Shown piece by piece: positions 11,801 to 24,200 of a stretch of 64,000 nucleotides of DNA. The stretch is taken from assembly GCA_033064195.1 (NCBI GenBank), contig JARBJD010000099.1, positions 62,001 through 126,000 on the forward strand. The letters run 5' to 3'. Under the pieces are notes generated by a model. It did no database searches. It was not told where the DNA came from and saw only the letters and a program-made list of their open reading frames with translations. This stretch comes from Blattamonas nauphoetae. Lineage: Eukaryota > Preaxostyla > Oxymonadida. A program made the translations under genes and the position numbers. How positions within the stretch are numbered: position 1 is the first letter of the stretch; each line of letters opens with the position of its first letter.

Positions 11801-12773
11801 CTTGGGGAGTCTGTTTTTCCTTGATTTCGACAAGATGATTGACGTGGAGAGGGGTTTTGAAACGAGAAGTATCGAGAATACCGTGAATCTTTGAAATAAG
11901 ATCTTCAAGTTGCTTAATACGCACGTCATGTTCACTTAAAATGTCGTCACAGAGATAGAGGACTTCGTCAAAACGTCCGTGGGCCACAGCTTTGGTTCCT
12001 CTTTCCGACCCATTCGGTTCGACGCGGAGACAATTGTTCAAAACCCCTTCAGTCTGAGGAAATGGACAATCATAAAAGAGACCTTCGGCATCGTCATCTT
12101 CACTGTAACTGATCCCAAAGTAGGGTTGTAACGATGAGAGACTTTGATGCTTCCATTTTTTCATTAACAGTGACGAAACGTCTTTCGAAAATTGATTCCA
12201 AATGCACGCACACCATTCATGAAAGGATATGTACGTGTGCTTTGAGGACATGTTGTATGTGAGAAAGCTTGGGTGTATTGAGCTGAGGCAGAAATTGTGT
12301 GATTGAAAGGGAGAAAAGAGAACAGAAAATTCTTCAATTCGCATTTTTGGGGAGATATGGTTGGAATAAAACTGTGTTGTTTTGATTTGATCGTCCTGTT
12401 GAAGAACGATGATGTCATCGCTTGATGACTCACTTAATGACCCTGTGGATGGCGTTGTTGAGGTCGAACTATCGTCATGTTCGATTCGAACCATAGCTTT
12501 GCGCCTTGGCCTTGGGTGAAAACGGTCTTGTAGTCTTGGGATAGCATCGCAGGAGAATGATGGATCGACAGCGAATCGAAGAAGTTCCTGTTCAGTTGGC
12601 TGCAACGTCGATCCTCGTGATCCTCGAATAGAAGGTGTGTACTCTGTCATTGTCTCAATATCCGAGCGGAGAGAGAGAAGCGGAACTTCAGGAATGGATT
12701 GGAGTTGAAGCAAGAGTTTATCCAGATAGAAAAAAGGATTGTCCATCTGTTCGAAAACAATCACAGAAAGCAA
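8874..12773 (-). CDS. Large unknown protein, single open exon
   Basis: An unbroken 1,299-codon frame. I do not recognise the family. The N-terminal third has short acidic and Ser/Thr-rich linkers (around residues 95-130, including a run of Ser, Asp and Glu). The middle is a leucine-rich helical stretch, and residues about 560-720 are rich in Pro, Ser and His and look unstructured. No signal peptide or membrane segment is convincing. The first Met codon used is at 12773; a later Met about ten residues in is an alternative start. It converges on the dynein gene and diverges from the coiled-coil gene at 13025. The length of the frame and the lack of stops support a real gene. A distant gamma-tubulin complex or other helical scaffold role was considered, but nothing decisive is visible. 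Confidence 0.7.
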   Translation of the reverse strand: MLSVIVFEQMDNPFFYLDKLLLQLQSIPEVPLLSLRSDIETMTEYTPSIRGSRGSTLQPTEQELLRFAVDPSFSCDAIPRLQDRFHPRPRRKAMVRIEHDDSSTSTTPSTGSLSESSSDDIIVLQQDDQIKTTQFYSNHISPKMRIEEFSVLFSPFQSHNFCLSSIHPSFLTYNMSSKHTYISFHEWCACIWNQFSKDVSSLLMKKWKHQSLSSLQPYFGISYSEDDDAEGLFYDCPFPQTEGVLNNCLRVEPNGSERGTKAVAHGRFDEVLYLCDDILSEHDVRIKQLEDLISKIHGILDTSRFKTPLHVNHLVEIKEKQTPQVMIDLTQAKRSKKTANFTNYPFFHGHSEPKQPFQSFSQKLGQSNLSAIYWILHGIALLISDVELVSFKINRFSTFIKFFAHTKPPMELMKEYLDTSSPHVHATLLKLLKLVLTSYVAQKKVSVDQEQPYIRELYDKLTRGEDELAKDNDNTKSYIQPHKWNVETWLNTINEWPYPLPIGVKIAPGIDETTEVETSSEANLKPEHRSVQDLFHPLFPVGNLSRIDLLVLIPSFIVPPLMIHQNPSQSHLHLFHTNTSLSLFPPLHLQRLFIRSLPNSTLSKKQPKKNTPPLTHSVQSEPGPLQHHTYPVSLTTLPLHGYAAHLVLRRMNFQIGSQNTNVSPDTEFISSLLDTICRTFFSDISYRQSISEDPPSIFSSQTGFPSSVSRSQPISISHLLADQVLFQVVFLLHSIASQLDSLLLKITDYRYAGHTTLQAQQSIESRYRHSQLSNTRETNILFSDQQKAHEWNSSSVTSNSVSTLLSLEPPSAYSLLAAVHTYHDHLNKSPLITKYVWHPKRGHDPPHRQLEPITTRFSHPFTSLQIFSPDLIQQRIDIIFQNLIDAVQVGHVTPANRAILSQNFGETLIDFEKAVDMTVELDKILEMVARTTDESSDMIQLLSLYQWAHQLNPPLVYPNICYPFSPYEHTVAGRMLGKKLFRLTYNSERHILTTTPLDSQYILWQQLPQSSYLHEYLHSARRLLTNSVIQPRPPISTVPSSYTIHLSRRPRTIHEVRTSSGVLRHISPLKLISQIQSNHSPSTLPSTILFNPIHSSLLFAPKVETTSHQLLSPKGRAKSSLPKELLRLGLEDRKAESDIIEVISKEDFEKTLRKPEPQAPRNVMSHTISFDRIRLNGLHKIGQCLCPFKHTDEELGETIRVSLYSKDPQIHHGQHVSSFHIVETNHVLVMDTEQKLSSTFRQIQTPKIPPFLQSTARSRSKTHSSVQSSSLSFCLEGQRTIRWKLNSSDYFYILNTSPP

Positions 12774-13024
12774 GAAAAGTTTCCCTTGTAAATGAAGAGG
12801 GTCTGTCCGAGAGTGAACAGACGATGGCGAAGTTCGATCATCCCACGAAGGTTGATTGAGACGATGGTTTTGCGTTGTGTCCTACTATATCACAAACTTA
12901 TGAGACAATGAAACTCGTTTAGACAGATTCTGCAGCGAATATTGGCAATTGGGCATTGCTGTGAGATCAAGTGAGCGAAAATAAAAAAAGAAGGGCCAGA
13001 TTTTAAGTTATTTTCTTCATTCTC
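12774..13024. promoter_or_regulatory. Divergent intergenic region
   Basis: 251 bp between the start codons of the unknown gene (minus) and the coiled-coil gene (plus), so it must contain both promoters. It is AT-rich near the plus-strand start. I see no recognisable TATA element or motif that I would assign. Confidence 0.45.
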
Positions 13025-15730
13025 ATGTTTATGCTCTCGAAATTTCATGCAGAAGAAAGAATTCGTCAGGCAGGATCTTCTCAATCGATTTTTCTTGACA
13101 AGCAATTCGAACAAATTCGTTCAGGTCTAGAAAATCTGATAAACACACCACTGACTCAATTTCGACGATCTCGTCCAAAAACCCAACCTTATCAAATTAC
13201 GCTCTTTGGAATGAATTCAGTTTCATTGTCAAATCATTGTGAAAGCAATCGAGAGTCTATAAGCAGTGTCGAATCCAATTGTTTTTCAGAATCTGATACA
13301 AGCCCGAACAGTCGTCCAATCAAACGAAATTCATCATCATCGAACAACGAGATACAAGAAACTCATCCACTTACATCCAAATCTGTTCGTTTTCAGATTC
13401 CGCTTCCTAAAATCAAGACGACAAATATTGATGACAATATCGAAGAATCTCCAATGGATATCTCACGTGGATCTACATCTCCACATCCATCTTCGACACC
13501 TACTCAATCAAGCCATCATTCAGCCATCGCTACACCTCAAAATACCCTCGTCTTTGATTCGGTTCAAGACATGATCACACCGACATATACGCCCATAAAA
13601 CCTAATGCATGGGTATTTCCCACTGATAACTGCTCCATTCCTGAACAATCGACAACTGAGCGAAACGAATATGAAGAACAACGAATTTTGCTCCAAAAGC
13701 AGCAGGAGCAGCGGCGAACAGCTGTTCAGACACTCCTTGAACTGGAACAAGAAATGGAAAAAGAAGAGTTGCAGAAGCAAGCTGTCTTGGAGGAGGACAG
13801 GATCAAGAAAGAAGAGGCAGATCGCCTTGTTGCTGAACAGAGACACCTGGAGGAAGAAAGAGCACGAATAGATGAAGAGAAGAGACAACTCGCAGAGAAG
13901 GAACGATTAAGAGAAGAACAGAAACGGCAAGAATTTGAGCAAATGAAACAACTGGAGATTGAAAAGGCTCACCTTGAATCTGAGGCGAAACGGCAAAGAG
14001 AAGAAGATGAACGAAGGCGGCAGGAATTTGAAATGTTCAAAATGGAAGAACTCGAACGTCTCCGACGAGCAGAGGAAGAGAGGATTATGAGAGAGGCAGA
14101 GAAAAGAAGACAAGAGGAAGATGAAAGGCTACGGAGAGAAGTGGAAACTCGGAGAAAGGAGGAAGAAGAGAAAATCCGGAAAGAAACGGAGGAACGACGG
14201 ATACTCGAAGAATCAAAGAAACTCGAAGAAGAGCGGAAAAGGATTGCCTTTGAAAAGATGAAAATGGAGCAAGAAGCCGAACGACTTCGGTTAGAAGAAG
14301 AGAAGCGAAAGTTTGAGGAAGAACGGAAACGCCATGAAATGGAGATTGAAAGAATGCGAGAGGAAGAGAGGGTTAGACAGGAGGAAATGAGGCGGAAGAA
14401 GGTGGAAGAGCGACTTGAGAGAGAAGCCGAAGAGAAAAGACAGAAAATGGAAGAAGCACTCAGAAAAGAAGAAGAAAAGATGAAAGAGGAACTTGCAGAG
14501 AGATTGAGGAAGGAAGCTGAAGAGAAGAAGAGACAAATCGAGGAAGAGATTCGAAAAGAAGAAGAAAGGCTGAGAAAAATCGAAGAAGAAAGAATAATGA
14601 AAGAGGAACAGGAAAAGCTACGTGTCGAAGAACAAGAAAGATTGAGAAAGGAACAAGAGGACAGATTACTTGAAGAGGAAAGACGTAAACGAATGGAAGA
14701 AGAAGCACAACGAATGAGAGATGAAGAAGCACGACGAATCAGAGAAGAAGAAACAAGACGAATCAGAGAGGAAGAACACTCACGGAAAGAGGAAGAGGCA
14801 CGAAGGAAAGCAGAAAGTGAGAGATTGTTGACAGAGAGACAAGACACAAACACGTCAAGTAGAAACGATCTCCCAATCAACAGTGGACAAACACAAAAGT
14901 CGTTGTCGCCGGTTGGGGCTGTCCACAACGTGAAACATGATGAACCACAACTCAATCTTGTGCAAAAGAGTTCGTCTCAGTCCATTCCACCATCGAAGCA
15001 AGTCAAATCGGTCTCTACTGTCCGTGACGTCACTTATCGTGTCAAGGAAGAGGAAGATGGTGTCCGCGAACCACCCCACATTGTGACAAAGTCTGTCGCA
15101 CCAAAACTATCGGCTGTATCAATCGATTCCACGAGTTCATCAAACAACCAAGTGTCAGGTGAAGGCAAAGGAGTGAAGCCAATGGGAATCGCGAACAGCA
15201 AGAAGTTCCTTCACATCCAATCATCCGGCTATGGGAAACAAGCTGTGCAAAGACCAGGAATAGTGAACCCAGCGATGAAAAAGGAAGAAAAGGGAATCAA
15301 GACAGCTGTGACAGTGAAGGTGAATTCATCAATCCAAAGAAATCCAGTCGGACCCAAGCAACAGGTCTCGAAGCCACCAGGCCTGAACAGAATCATCCAG
15401 CAAAAGAATGTGAACAGCATCACCACGAACACAAAGGCTGAACCTCGTCAGCGACCCACGGAAAATGTTTACGTGCCGTACTGGTCTCGCAAATCTCAGA
15501 TCATGAATTCGGTCTTGAAGGTCCCACACACCCCGCAGAAGTTTTATGATCGTAGGTTGGCTCTAGCTGCTCCAAACGAGGAGGTTTTCTTTGGAAAAGA
15601 GCGATTGAAGGAAGTTCAAGCGAAGCGAGAAGAACAAAAAGCGAAGCGAGCCGAACAAAGAAGACTTCAAAAAGAAGCTCAAGAAAAACTTCAAGCAGCC
15701 AAGGCGGTAAAACCTACCATGAAAAAATAG
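13025..15730 (+). CDS. Glu/Lys/Arg-rich long coiled-coil protein
   Basis: A 901-residue protein in one exon, ending TAG. The N-terminal about 210 residues are Ser/Thr/Pro-rich and probably disordered. Residues about 215-610 are a near-continuous charged heptad-like run rich in Glu, Arg, Lys and Gln (repeated units of the form R-x-E-E-E-E-R), as in MAP7, trichohyalin or caldesmon-type single alpha-helices. Residues 610-820 are low complexity with Ser, Val and Lys. The C-terminus (about 850-901) returns to a basic helix full of KREEQKAKRAEQRR-like units. Composition alone does not prove homology to any named family. A cytoskeletal or microtubule-associated role is plausible given the ciliary neighbours, but this is inference. 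Opposite-strand frames rich in Ser here are composition shadows. Confidence 0.8.
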   Translation: MFMLSKFHAEERIRQAGSSQSIFLDKQFEQIRSGLENLINTPLTQFRRSRPKTQPYQITLFGMNSVSLSNHCESNRESISSVESNCFSESDTSPNSRPIKRNSSSSNNEIQETHPLTSKSVRFQIPLPKIKTTNIDDNIEESPMDISRGSTSPHPSSTPTQSSHHSAIATPQNTLVFDSVQDMITPTYTPIKPNAWVFPTDNCSIPEQSTTERNEYEEQRILLQKQQEQRRTAVQTLLELEQEMEKEELQKQAVLEEDRIKKEEADRLVAEQRHLEEERARIDEEKRQLAEKERLREEQKRQEFEQMKQLEIEKAHLESEAKRQREEDERRRQEFEMFKMEELERLRRAEEERIMREAEKRRQEEDERLRREVETRRKEEEEKIRKETEERRILEESKKLEEERKRIAFEKMKMEQEAERLRLEEEKRKFEEERKRHEMEIERMREEERVRQEEMRRKKVEERLEREAEEKRQKMEEALRKEEEKMKEELAERLRKEAEEKKRQIEEEIRKEEERLRKIEEERIMKEEQEKLRVEEQERLRKEQEDRLLEEERRKRMEEEAQRMRDEEARRIREEETRRIREEEHSRKEEEARRKAESERLLTERQDTNTSSRNDLPINSGQTQKSLSPVGAVHNVKHDEPQLNLVQKSSSQSIPPSKQVKSVSTVRDVTYRVKEEEDGVREPPHIVTKSVAPKLSAVSIDSTSSSNNQVSGEGKGVKPMGIANSKKFLHIQSSGYGKQAVQRPGIVNPAMKKEEKGIKTAVTVKVNSSIQRNPVGPKQQVSKPPGLNRIIQQKNVNSITTNTKAEPRQRPTENVYVPYWSRKSQIMNSVLKVPHTPQKFYDRRLALAAPNEEVFFGKERLKEVQAKREEQKAKRAEQRRLQKEAQEKLQAAKAVKPTMKK

Positions 15731-15870
15731 GCATTTCACTCATGTAAATCCTCTTTATTTTCCACTTCAAGATAAAGTTTTCATTTATCATCATTCTGTC
15801 GTTTTTTTGATAGATCGATCCAAGATATTTTTTGTGGGTTCGTTCAACAGTTTTTTCTCAATATCGCGTT

Positions 15871-18800
15871 ATGACATCAGAATCTCTAGCAATCGGTATG
15901 AATCCATCTTTCTAAGACATTTTATTGACAATTCTAGCACTTGCTGTGCATGATTGCTCGGCACTTCAAGGCCAAAAATCCACTGTCTCATTCAAGATTG
16001 GTGCTTACTCTGCTGAAGTATTTTTATCAAATTCGCTGAATAATCATCTTTCTCTTCCACTTTTTGAACTATTCTCTCTCCAATCTCGCACAAACATCTC
16101 CTACAACACCCTCTTTAGTCAGAACCTGTTGACACGATACCAACGGATAATGGTCGGACATGCACATATAATTTTGTAACAAAAATCGAAAATATCCCAT
16201 TGACAGAAGTTTGTTTTGAATACTCACCTCTTTAAGAAGAAATTCCATTCAAACAATTCTGATTCACCAAACCTACCTCTCTCTCACATTATTTCTCAAA
16301 AATATCTCAGGACTTTATCAATCAGCTTGCATCTGTCCCGGTTGTCTTCCAGTTTAATGAATACTTCGAGCCACTAAACAAAAAAGATGCAAAAGGTGCA
16401 AAACCAGCCGCACCAGCGAAACCTGTTTCAAAGGGAGTTGGTGCACCTTTTCCAGCAAGTGGAGAACCCTTACAACCTGCCTCTCAGACAACAGCAGAAC
16501 TACTAGCTGATTGGCAGAAGAAAGTCATCGGCACAGTTGAAGTCCCACTTCAAGCCTTCATCGCGAACTGTGGTTTTACCAATCTGGACACAGATCGTAT
16601 TCCAATTCGCCCTCTTCCAACACCGGTAGATCCCACACCTGCTTCTAAAGGAGCAAAGAAGCCTGAAAAGAAACCAACAACATCAGTTCCTGACGAAATA
16701 ATTGATGAATCAACTCTTCCAACAACACACATTCGCATTGAGTTCTCTCAACCACTTTGCGAGTTAATTGATCTCAGAAAATGGAATGCTATCACCATCG
16801 CTGTGGGTGGACTTTTTGGTCTTCCTTCTGTATGGGAATCAAGGATGCAAGATAATACTCCACATAATCAACTCGGAACACTCTTTTCTCTCGCTTTTCC
16901 TCTTCCATTTACTCGTCGCGATGCGCTAGCAATCTCAAACACTTTCGACGCTGGTCAATCAACAATCGAAACCACGACACAAACTGGATCCAACCCAACC
17001 AACACTGACCCGATCCCATCTGTACTGTACGCCGAAGCGGGGAAATTTGTTCCTCCTGTTTCAAAGCTTATTCAGCAAATTCAGGAACAACAAGATTTAT
17101 TAGCTCAAGAACAAGCTGCTCGGCTCACACAAGAGCATGCAAATGAAGAAGCGGAGCCCAATGCAAATGAGCTTTCTCAGATGATTAACACCAGTTTTGT
17201 CATGCCACCGGAGGCTCTTGCTCTTCCCGTGTCCTCAGCATCTGGCCAAGATGCAGCTGGAGATTCGCCGAGTGTCTGGAACATCCCCGAAGAAGGAATC
17301 CCTCCCATCTCTCTGCTGGGAGAGGATGACATTAACTTCCCAATCCAGCATCTTCACTATGCCTCTTCTGAGTGGAGAAGGCCCCATGTCTGTTTCTCAG
17401 GTGACTTGCAACCGATCACGAAGCCAACGCAAGGAATCCCTCAGACAGTTCTCCCGCATTCTTCACCATTGCTCGGTGAGGAAAGCACCATTCCTCTCCT
17501 CCTCCCAACAGTTGATGATTTGAATTCTGAGAAGTTATCAAATCAGGCTCAAGGAGAAGGTGAGGAGTCGAATCTCACATCATCACTACCAACCACATTC
17601 ACCAATAACAATTCACTCACAAAGTCCCAGAAACAAAGCCTTGGACTACCGTTCTTCACCCCACAAGACTTTCCCTCGCCAACAGACATCCTCGACCTCT
17701 TCGCTGATGCACAGCCACCATTCCCACAACTTATTGTCTCAACACCAGGACACGAACCAGCCATTTATCGTCGCATCCTCTCACCCGAAAGTGTGGAACA
17801 CCTCAAAGTGTACTGCACCGAAAAACAGAAACTCCCTCCTCAACAACAATCTAGCGTTGTTTATGAAACTGACAAGGCTATCCTCCAGTCGGTTATTTCA
17901 CAACAGTCTCAATCTCAAATTGACGATAAGGCTAAGAATGTCCAACAAGCAACACCAACCGCAACAGTCCAGCCGCTCAGTGTTATGGTTGGATTGGACA
18001 ATCCTGTTCTTCCGCCACCATCCTCTCTCCCCCTCTTCGTAGAGCGAACTGCCCAAATCGACAACCCATCACAACCACCACAATATCGTCACTCAGCAGC
18101 TGCATTCATTCCGATGGAAAAACTAGTGGTTCCTGGCACGACATCATTCTGTGTCCGTGCCCCACTTTTTGATATGAACAATCAAGGCCAAATTCTCGAT
18201 CCAAAAACACAACCTCCTCCATCCGTTGATCCTGCGGTTGCTGGAAAGGCTGCTCCTGCGAAGGTGGTGAAGGGTGGAAAGGGACAAGACGCAGGGAAGG
18301 ATTTTGATGATGGAATTGGTGGTGACCTGGCAATTGGTCTCTCCAAAGGATTTGTAGTGATTGGGATATGTCTCGAACGGGCATTGTTCGGTGCAGAATG
18401 TGATCCAAACGTTGAAAACCCACAAGACAGGAAGCCTACCGCACAAACGAGGATCCTTACCCCTCCCGAGGTCATCCCAAGTGCACACTATTCTGACTCA
18501 GCAAACATCGATTTGGATAACACAGACATCTCATCCATCCCCACTCAACTTGCCGCAGCTGCCTTAAAAGAGGAGAAGCATCATCGTGATACCAAGCAAT
18601 CTTTTCCAGCTCTTTCAATACCATCTCTCTCATCACTTTCTAATGCTATTCTCACTGCAATTGTCACCATCGCCCAAACTGCAAACTCGTCACATCAGAA
18701 CACTTCGAAACCACAGTCGATAATTATCGATGATGCTCCAACCCAACGTTCATTGTTGTCAATGAGTGAAGAAAACACAGAAGCCACTCGACTGCTAAAC

Positions 18801-21152
18801 ACGTTGAAGGAAAACCGAATCCTTCCCTCTCTCCAAGCTCAACTCGAATATGCTCTTCTTCATTTTATTCGAGAGACGCGTTCAAAACAACATCAAAACG
18901 GCAAACCGGATGCAGTTCCCGTCTCACCGTCACAAATATCCCATAGTGACTTCACACCTGGTGAGATGGATCCAAACTGTGTGGATTTTGCTGGAACACT
19001 TTCAACAGAAGTCACAGAATCTCTGAATATTCTCATTGACTCCATCAAACACTTTTTGTCTCCATCCGATTCTCAGGCATCAATTGATGGAAAAGACCAA
19101 TACCCTGTGAAACGAAGGGTATCTGCCCCCAACGCCATCACAGACAAAAACAGGACAAGGGAGACTGAGAAAGCATCTACTGATAGCTCCTCTGACACCT
19201 TCGGAACCAAACTTTTGTCGTCTGTGGTTGCCTCCTTCATCAGCACCAGCTCGGAGTACCTCCTCTCGACGTACCCGACTCTCCTTCCAACACCACACCT
19301 CCTCTCCCTCTTTGACGAAGCCAAAATCCATACTCCGGCATCAGCGCTCTCATATCTGGATACACTTCTGGCAATACAGCCTCAGAACGCCCGATTATGG
19401 CACCAGCGAGGTGTCTTCCTTCTCCAGCATCGTGACACTTTCCGTGCTGAGGAATGTTTCCATCGAGCTTTGACGTATGTCGGGGATATATCAGCAGCTC
19501 GGTCGTCAGCAGGTGATCTTGACAAAGATGGAAAGGTGCAAAAGGGACAGGACCGGAGAAGAGAGAGCCCCTATTTTGATTCTTCTCTGAATATCACATC
19601 AGGGGCTCCAAACGAAATGCTCAGTGCAGCTCTTCCTCTCCTCTCGCTTGGATGCATCAAAGCATCCAACTTCCGAACTGTGTCAGAAGCAGAATCGTTC
19701 TTTACAAATGTTGTTGTCGAACATGAACGGAAAAACGCATTCTGTTGGGCCATTCTTGGTGTTTATTACTCAATTACTGGAAAGGACGATGAAGCTAAAC
19801 ACTCGTTCCAGATGACTCAACAGCTCAAACAAGCCAACACTCAACCATCCGCAAATCCTCGTCATGTTGGGCAAGGATTAGGCGAGCCAGGAAAGATGAA
19901 ACGTGGTCTTAGCACAGTGGGCCGCGTTCCGTCCAGTCCCGGCCAATCATTCAACCAGCCTCTTGATGACGGAAAGCTGAACTTGAATCTTGACAAGCTG
20001 GACAATCGAGGACAAGACGACAAGGCGACCGGTATTTGTGGTGTTGGATATGGTATGTTCTTTTCGTTGTCATTCTTTCTCAGACAAACCTCAATTCAAC
20101 AGGTTTACAATCCCTGTCCTGAGTCAGCCACTCACAACAACCTCACTCGGTCATGATCCGTTTTGCCTTGAGCTTGCTCAATTTGTTTTTGAGCAATGCG
20201 GATCAATTGACATGGCCGAGCGTATTGTTGAAATGGTCTGTCATTTTCTTCATTCATCGCATTCTCACTGTAGGACCTCAACCGGACTGGTCTTTCGAGC
20301 TTTATTTCTCCTCCTCCTGCGCAAACCAACAAACCTGTCCAGCTTCGGATCCAGCTACAGATCAACACTGGAGATGGGTTGGCTCCGTTCGACTCTTCAA
20401 TTTTTGAAGACAATCCAACTCAAATTGGCTCAGCCACACCCATTTCTCATGACCCGTTCGCCAACCCGTTCTCGGGGGGTGCCAATGCCACTCAAGAAGC
20501 ATTTAATTCGGCCTCAACTTCAGATTCATTTGCATATCCAACTGCTCCTGGCCTTGTCTGGATGGCACGTCTTGCACTGGAGAGGCGTGACTTTGGGCGA
20601 GCTGATCGTCTGCTGACAAAAGCGTCAGAATGCCAGAAAGACTTTGGAGATGCTGACAGATGGAGGTCGCATTGCTTGTACGATCAGGGTGAGATCGAGG
20701 CCGCTCTCCCAATTTACAAAAAACTCACTGAAACACCCCACGTCGATCCTCTTGTTTCTTTCCGCTATGGATCGATCCTCTTCTCAAAATCTCGTGTGGT
20801 GGAAGCCAAATCATTTTTTGCTCTCTCTTGCTCCATATGGCCCACGTCAACTGCTTTTGCACAATTGGCCATGTGTGCTCTCTCGCTGGGTGATGAGAAT
20901 GAAACCGAAAAAATGCTCAATGTGGCAGCGCGTTACAACCCAAACAGCGCTGATGTCAACGCCATTCTTGCCATTGTTGAACTTCGGAAAGAATTTCCAC
21001 AGGACATCGAAAAGACTGTGTTCAGGTCGATCAATGACGGAAATCCAAATATCAATCTCCTCGCTATCTTACTTCAAACGCTCCAAGAAAAGGAGATGAC
21101 CGATCTTCAAGAGATGGTTCAGGCAAAAATTGAGAGCATGAGTCAGGAATAA
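15871..21152 (+). CDS. CFAP70: CFAP70-like ciliary TPR protein, five exons
   Basis: CFAP70/TTC18 is an axonemal protein linked to outer dynein arms. Exons that keep frame are 15871-15895, 15938-16152, 16311-20052, 20084-20235 and 20274-21152, giving 1,670 residues. Introns are 42, 158, 31 and 38 bp, all GT-AG. The second donor (GTCGGA) is the least certain, though it is the only one nearby that restores phase. The N-terminus carries a C2-like beta domain (residues about 9-150). The middle is long, Pro/Ser-rich and of low complexity. The C-terminal third has TPR-type helices: LWHQRGVFLLQHRDTFRAEE, then WAILGVYYSITGKDDEAKHS, then more after 20520. It is longer than animal CFAP70 (about 1,100). 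Domain order supports the name; a profile search would be needed to exclude another TPR protein. Confidence 0.65.
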
Positions 21153-21277
21153 ATCTTCATTTCATGTCACCTTTTAATTCTGGTTGAAACCACCGATTGT
21201 CTCATGTTTCCAAACAATGTGAGTGAGATGAGTCATGAGGTGGAACTGAAGAAAAAAAGTGAGATGACAATTAAGAA

Positions 21278-24200
21278 TCAACCATGTTCTTGATCAGCCC
21301 TGGAATGTCCATAGTGGTTTGGATCATTCATCGGATTGAACGTTCCCATGGCATCGTTCGTGCTAAGCAGAGCATCACCCGGTTGGGGGATATCGTTGGA
21401 CCTGTCTGGATTGAAGCGGAAATTGCGTGCATTATGATCTCGTCCTCGTGGCTGGAGTATTCTCGTGCGCGGATTTCCGAAGGTGCCTCCATCTTTCATG
21501 CCCATCTGCCCTTTGTCGTAATGTGAGTCATCATCGTCGCCTCTTTGGAGGGTGTCTGTGTTTGGTTGGAGGACAGGGGGGTTTGTCTTGATGAGTGGAG
21601 CGTGAATTGGGGATGCGTTTCGTTGGTCGTATTGGTCACGTTCGCCGAGCAAGTTTTCTCTTCCATGGTCACCTGACGGCTGAAGCTGCATTCCAAGTTT
21701 GTGAGGGTCAGACATGTCTGGGGAGGCTTGTGGAAAGGCGTGGTTTTGAAACGGGATCTGGTCATATTGGTCCATCGTTGAAAGCGGCTGCATTGGGAAG
21801 TTGGGGATGGGCATTGGTGTTCTGACCTGGAATTGGGGGTTCATCTGTTCGTACTGAAGATTCATCATCTCCATGTTGTGTTGGTTAAAGTCCCAATTGG
21901 TCATCTGCCCATACATGTCGTTTTGGTATGTATGTTGGACTGGAATGAAGGGGAAGGGATACCCAAAACCAGTGTTCTGGAAGGTGGTGTTGTAGGGTGA
22001 ATGTTTTTCATTGAGATTGACTGTTTGTTTGTTTTCAAACTGTAATTTCAGCTGTGCCTGATATTCATCCTCGATACTAACAGTGCATCCTTTGTATTGT
22101 TCTTCCAGCGTCATGCCGGGGGTCGAAGGGGGCATCATTTCTTCTTTCTCAAGACCACCCATTGCCATCAAATCGTACGACCACTGATGTTTTAAATACA
22201 GCCACCACGCATACATGAATGCTTCTTTCGCCACAGAATCAAGTTTTTTCAGATCATCGTCAGTTACGATGCTCTGCTTCAGTTGATTTTTCTGCTGCTC
22301 TTGTATCTTCCTTTGCGTTTGTGATTCGTCAATAGATGGTGACGGATGAGGCTGCTCAGATGAAGGAGTTGGTTTGTCTTTGTGTATCTCCGATTTTTGA
22401 GGAGAAACCTGTGGAATTTCCGCTTTGACCTCCTTTGGACTGTTCGTCGCTGAAGGACGAGTTTGTTGTTTCCTTTCTTCTGAGGGAAGCTTTTGTGCAT
22501 GTAAATGGATGCGGGAGAGTTCTTGTTTCTTTCTGCGGTTGTCTTTTTGTTTTTCTTTGAGTTTGTCTCTCATCGCGGATTCCCTGAAAAGTTGCTCTTC
22601 GGATGAAGATATCTGTATTCTTGCATGGCAACTAAGCCAACGAAGACCTTTGTAAGAGTGGTCCTGTTTTGCTTTTCCATTTCTCTGCTTTGTTTCTTGT
22701 CGATCGGTTATCCTTGGATGACCTCGACTTCCACGATCTGGATGGCGTAATCTCATTAATTCTCTGGATTTTCGAATATCCTCCTTGGGAAGTCGTTCGT
22801 GTTTCGATGAACCCGTTTCGTTTGTAGATTTCTCTTTTTTCTCCGTTCTCGACTCATGCGCTGTCGTCTGGATCAACCGTTGCTGTTCTAACTCTCTCAT
22901 CTCCTCTCTTCGCTTTTCGTGGCCAAACGAAGGAATCTCTCCTACTTTGAATTGTGATGGATTTGACAGTGCCTGGGCAGGATGGCGTTTTGGAGGTTGT
23001 GTAAGTCTTTGTACGACAGAAGGTGGCTGTTGGACCGGCTGAGGATTAGACTCGACGGTTGTCTCAGGATTAGCAGGTTTAGGAGGGCTCTCTTTTGGGG
23101 GTTCGGGTGGAAGTTGTTCTCGTTCTCTTGGTTGACTTGGCTGGGGTTGGGGGTCTCTCTTTTGAGAAGATGGGTGAAATTCTTCAAGAATACGATGTAA
23201 TGAACGCAGGAGCCAGGCACAATCGATCGGCTGGAGCATTCGAGCAAGGGAGTACGACATTTCGATGGTGTAGAAACTGATCGGCTCCACAACCAAGTTT
23301 GAATGAACGAGTACACCCAACGTGAATTCTGGAAGTCCAAGAGGATCAAAGAGGCACAGAGGCAGAAGAATTCCAGTGTGATATTCTGGAAGACTTTGCT
23401 GAAGTTCTTCGATTTTTCTTTGTTGATCTGGCTTTGATGGATCGGATGGGGGAAGAAGTTGAGGACGGTGAAGTGATTTGGTGACCAGGAATGGAACGCT
23501 TTCGTGAGGATAGCGTTGTATTCGTTGAATTCCCATTTCTACTGAATGATTGATTCTCTGTCTCCATTCCTCACTATCAGAAAAATCACGAAGTTTTGCA
23601 GCGAATCCAACAGGGGGCTGGTCATCATTTCGTATTGTTGTTCGTTTGACGAATTTTCTGAGAAGAATAACCCAAGAAAAGAGAACAAACTGGAAGAGTT
23701 TGTGAATAGATTTACGCTCGAAACGATCCTTCAATGGCGGATCAACTGATATGTGAGGTTGATAGTTGAGGGTGCCCCGTGGGACTGGAGCTTTCATTGG
23801 TGGGAGTTTATGAGCTTGCAAAGACTCCTGCAACTTCCCTTCGGGGAATACCTCTGCAACCTCACACATTGAAGTTTCTGGATCTAGAAAATACACATGA
23901 GTAAACTCGACGAGATACCCAAAACAATCAGAAACAGGATATCATTGAACTGTGCTTTTTCAAAGAGACCAGTATTGAAAAGATAATATGTTCGAGGGGG
24001 TTCATGTGCGCTAACACATTGAAAGAGTGTGGAGGTAGCTGCTGAGAATCGGAGGACTCCAATTACATGCTGTCGATGACACTTTAGGATGGAGAGAGAA
24101 AAAAACGATGTAAGTAGTTGTAGGAAAGGAAAGCATAAGTGAAAAAATGGCAGACTATGTGTTCATAAGATTTACTGTGAGTTCCTTGATAACTGTTGAA

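Noticed and set aside
13969-14955. A 328-codon Ser-rich minus-strand frame
   Set aside because: It is the exact antisense of the Glu/Arg/Lys-rich coiled coil; GA-rich codons give TC-rich antisense frames without stops.
16153-16310. An extra micro-exon inside the 158-bp CFAP70 intron
   Set aside because: Candidate internal acceptors exist, but no following GT donor keeps the phase; the single intron already restores the frame.
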